Shown here piece after piece: positions 63,930 to 64,000 of a stretch of 64,000 bases of DNA. The notes below the pieces were generated by a model, which had not been told where the DNA came from, made no database searches, and worked only from the letters and a program-made list of their open reading frames with translations. The stretch lies in NCBI RefSeq assembly GCF_003814005.1, contig NZ_CP033898.1, positions 372,001 through 436,000 on the forward strand, in the 5' to 3' direction. Within the stretch, counting starts at the first letter, position 1. Every line of letters begins with the position of its first letter. The stretch is from Corynebacterium pseudopelargi (GTDB taxonomy: Bacteria > Actinomycetota > Actinomycetes > Mycobacteriales > Mycobacteriaceae). The translations under genes were made by a program, and so were the position numbers.

Positions 63930-64000
63930 ATGTCCCGCATTGGAAATGCACAGCTCAAGTCGAAGGTCATGACCGCTGAAGAGGCGGCTGAGCTGATCAA
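63930..64000 (+). CDS. cat: Start of succinyl-CoA:acetate CoA-transferase (partial)
   Basis: Only 23 codons are visible. The ATG at 63930 has AGGAGG 8-10 bases upstream. MSRIGNAQLKSKVMTAEEAAELI resembles the N-terminus of corynebacterial acetyl-CoA hydrolase/CoA-transferases (RIxxxxLxSKxMxAdEAA). The order dus - cat fits the C. glutamicum region as I remember it. It would transfer CoA between succinyl-CoA and acetate, consistent with Pqo generating acetate. Confidence 0.7.
   Translation, partial: MSRIGNAQLKSKVMTAEEAAELI

Overview
The window is chromosomal DNA of a Corynebacterium-like, mycolic-acid actinobacterium. The evidence is a mycothiol synthase (mshD), an LmeA-type lipid-binding protein, a ThrE exporter, a PhoR/PhoS two-component pair, a DUF3073 protein, a bacterial SCP ortholog beside purF, and frequent GTG/TTG starts. 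The order thrE - pqo - phoRS - purD - purB - purC - purSQL - purF - purM - mshD - pstSCAB - phoU - dus - cat resembles, from memory, one segment of the C. glutamicum chromosome. Most of the window is therefore conserved core, with two accessory insertions.

Region 1 (1-3062) is the right end of an integrated element. It has a partial gene, an excisionase-like HTH protein, an XRE regulator, a tyrosine integrase broken by one frameshift, a non-coding stretch full of short repeats, and a 3' tRNA fragment (probably tRNA-Gly) that looks like the attachment site.

Region 2 (3.06-20.6 kb) is core: thrE, pyruvate:quinone oxidoreductase, a purine permease fused to a UraD-like domain, a DHA2 exporter, phoR-phoS, a hydrolase/HIT pair, purD, ktrB-ktrA, a TetR/exporter divergent pair with visible operators, and a GCS2-family ligase.

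Region 3 (20.7-28.5 kb) is an AT-richer defence island. It carries a C5-cytosine methyltransferase directly followed by an OLD-like ATPase/TOPRIM nuclease split over two ATGA-coupled frames, then about 1 kb without genes, then a heavily decayed McrBC (type IV, methyl-cytosine-dependent) system in which the end of the McrB N-terminal region is joined to McrC. This is the most interesting part of the window.

Region 4 (28.5-51 kb) holds an amino-acid permease, most of the purine pathway, oligopeptidase B, a GPx-like peroxidase, a hemolysin-III protein, a methyltransferase / Mtb12-like / ABC exporter operon behind a candidate DtxR box, a DUF2254 protein, a double-hotdog thioesterase, YgfZ and PabC.

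Region 5 (51-64 kb) holds a nitrobindin-like protein, a diacylglycerol-kinase-type lipid kinase, LmeA, MshD, and the pst phosphate operon with two 11-bp-period direct repeats expected for PhoR. That operon contains an extra small ORF and a strong nested RNA structure between pstS and pstC. It is followed by phoU, a Baeyer-Villiger-type monooxygenase fused to an alpha/beta hydrolase, dus, and the start of a succinyl-CoA:acetate CoA-transferase gene. The phosphate regulator pair (10-12 kb) and its expected target (54.7-59.2 kb) both lie in the window.
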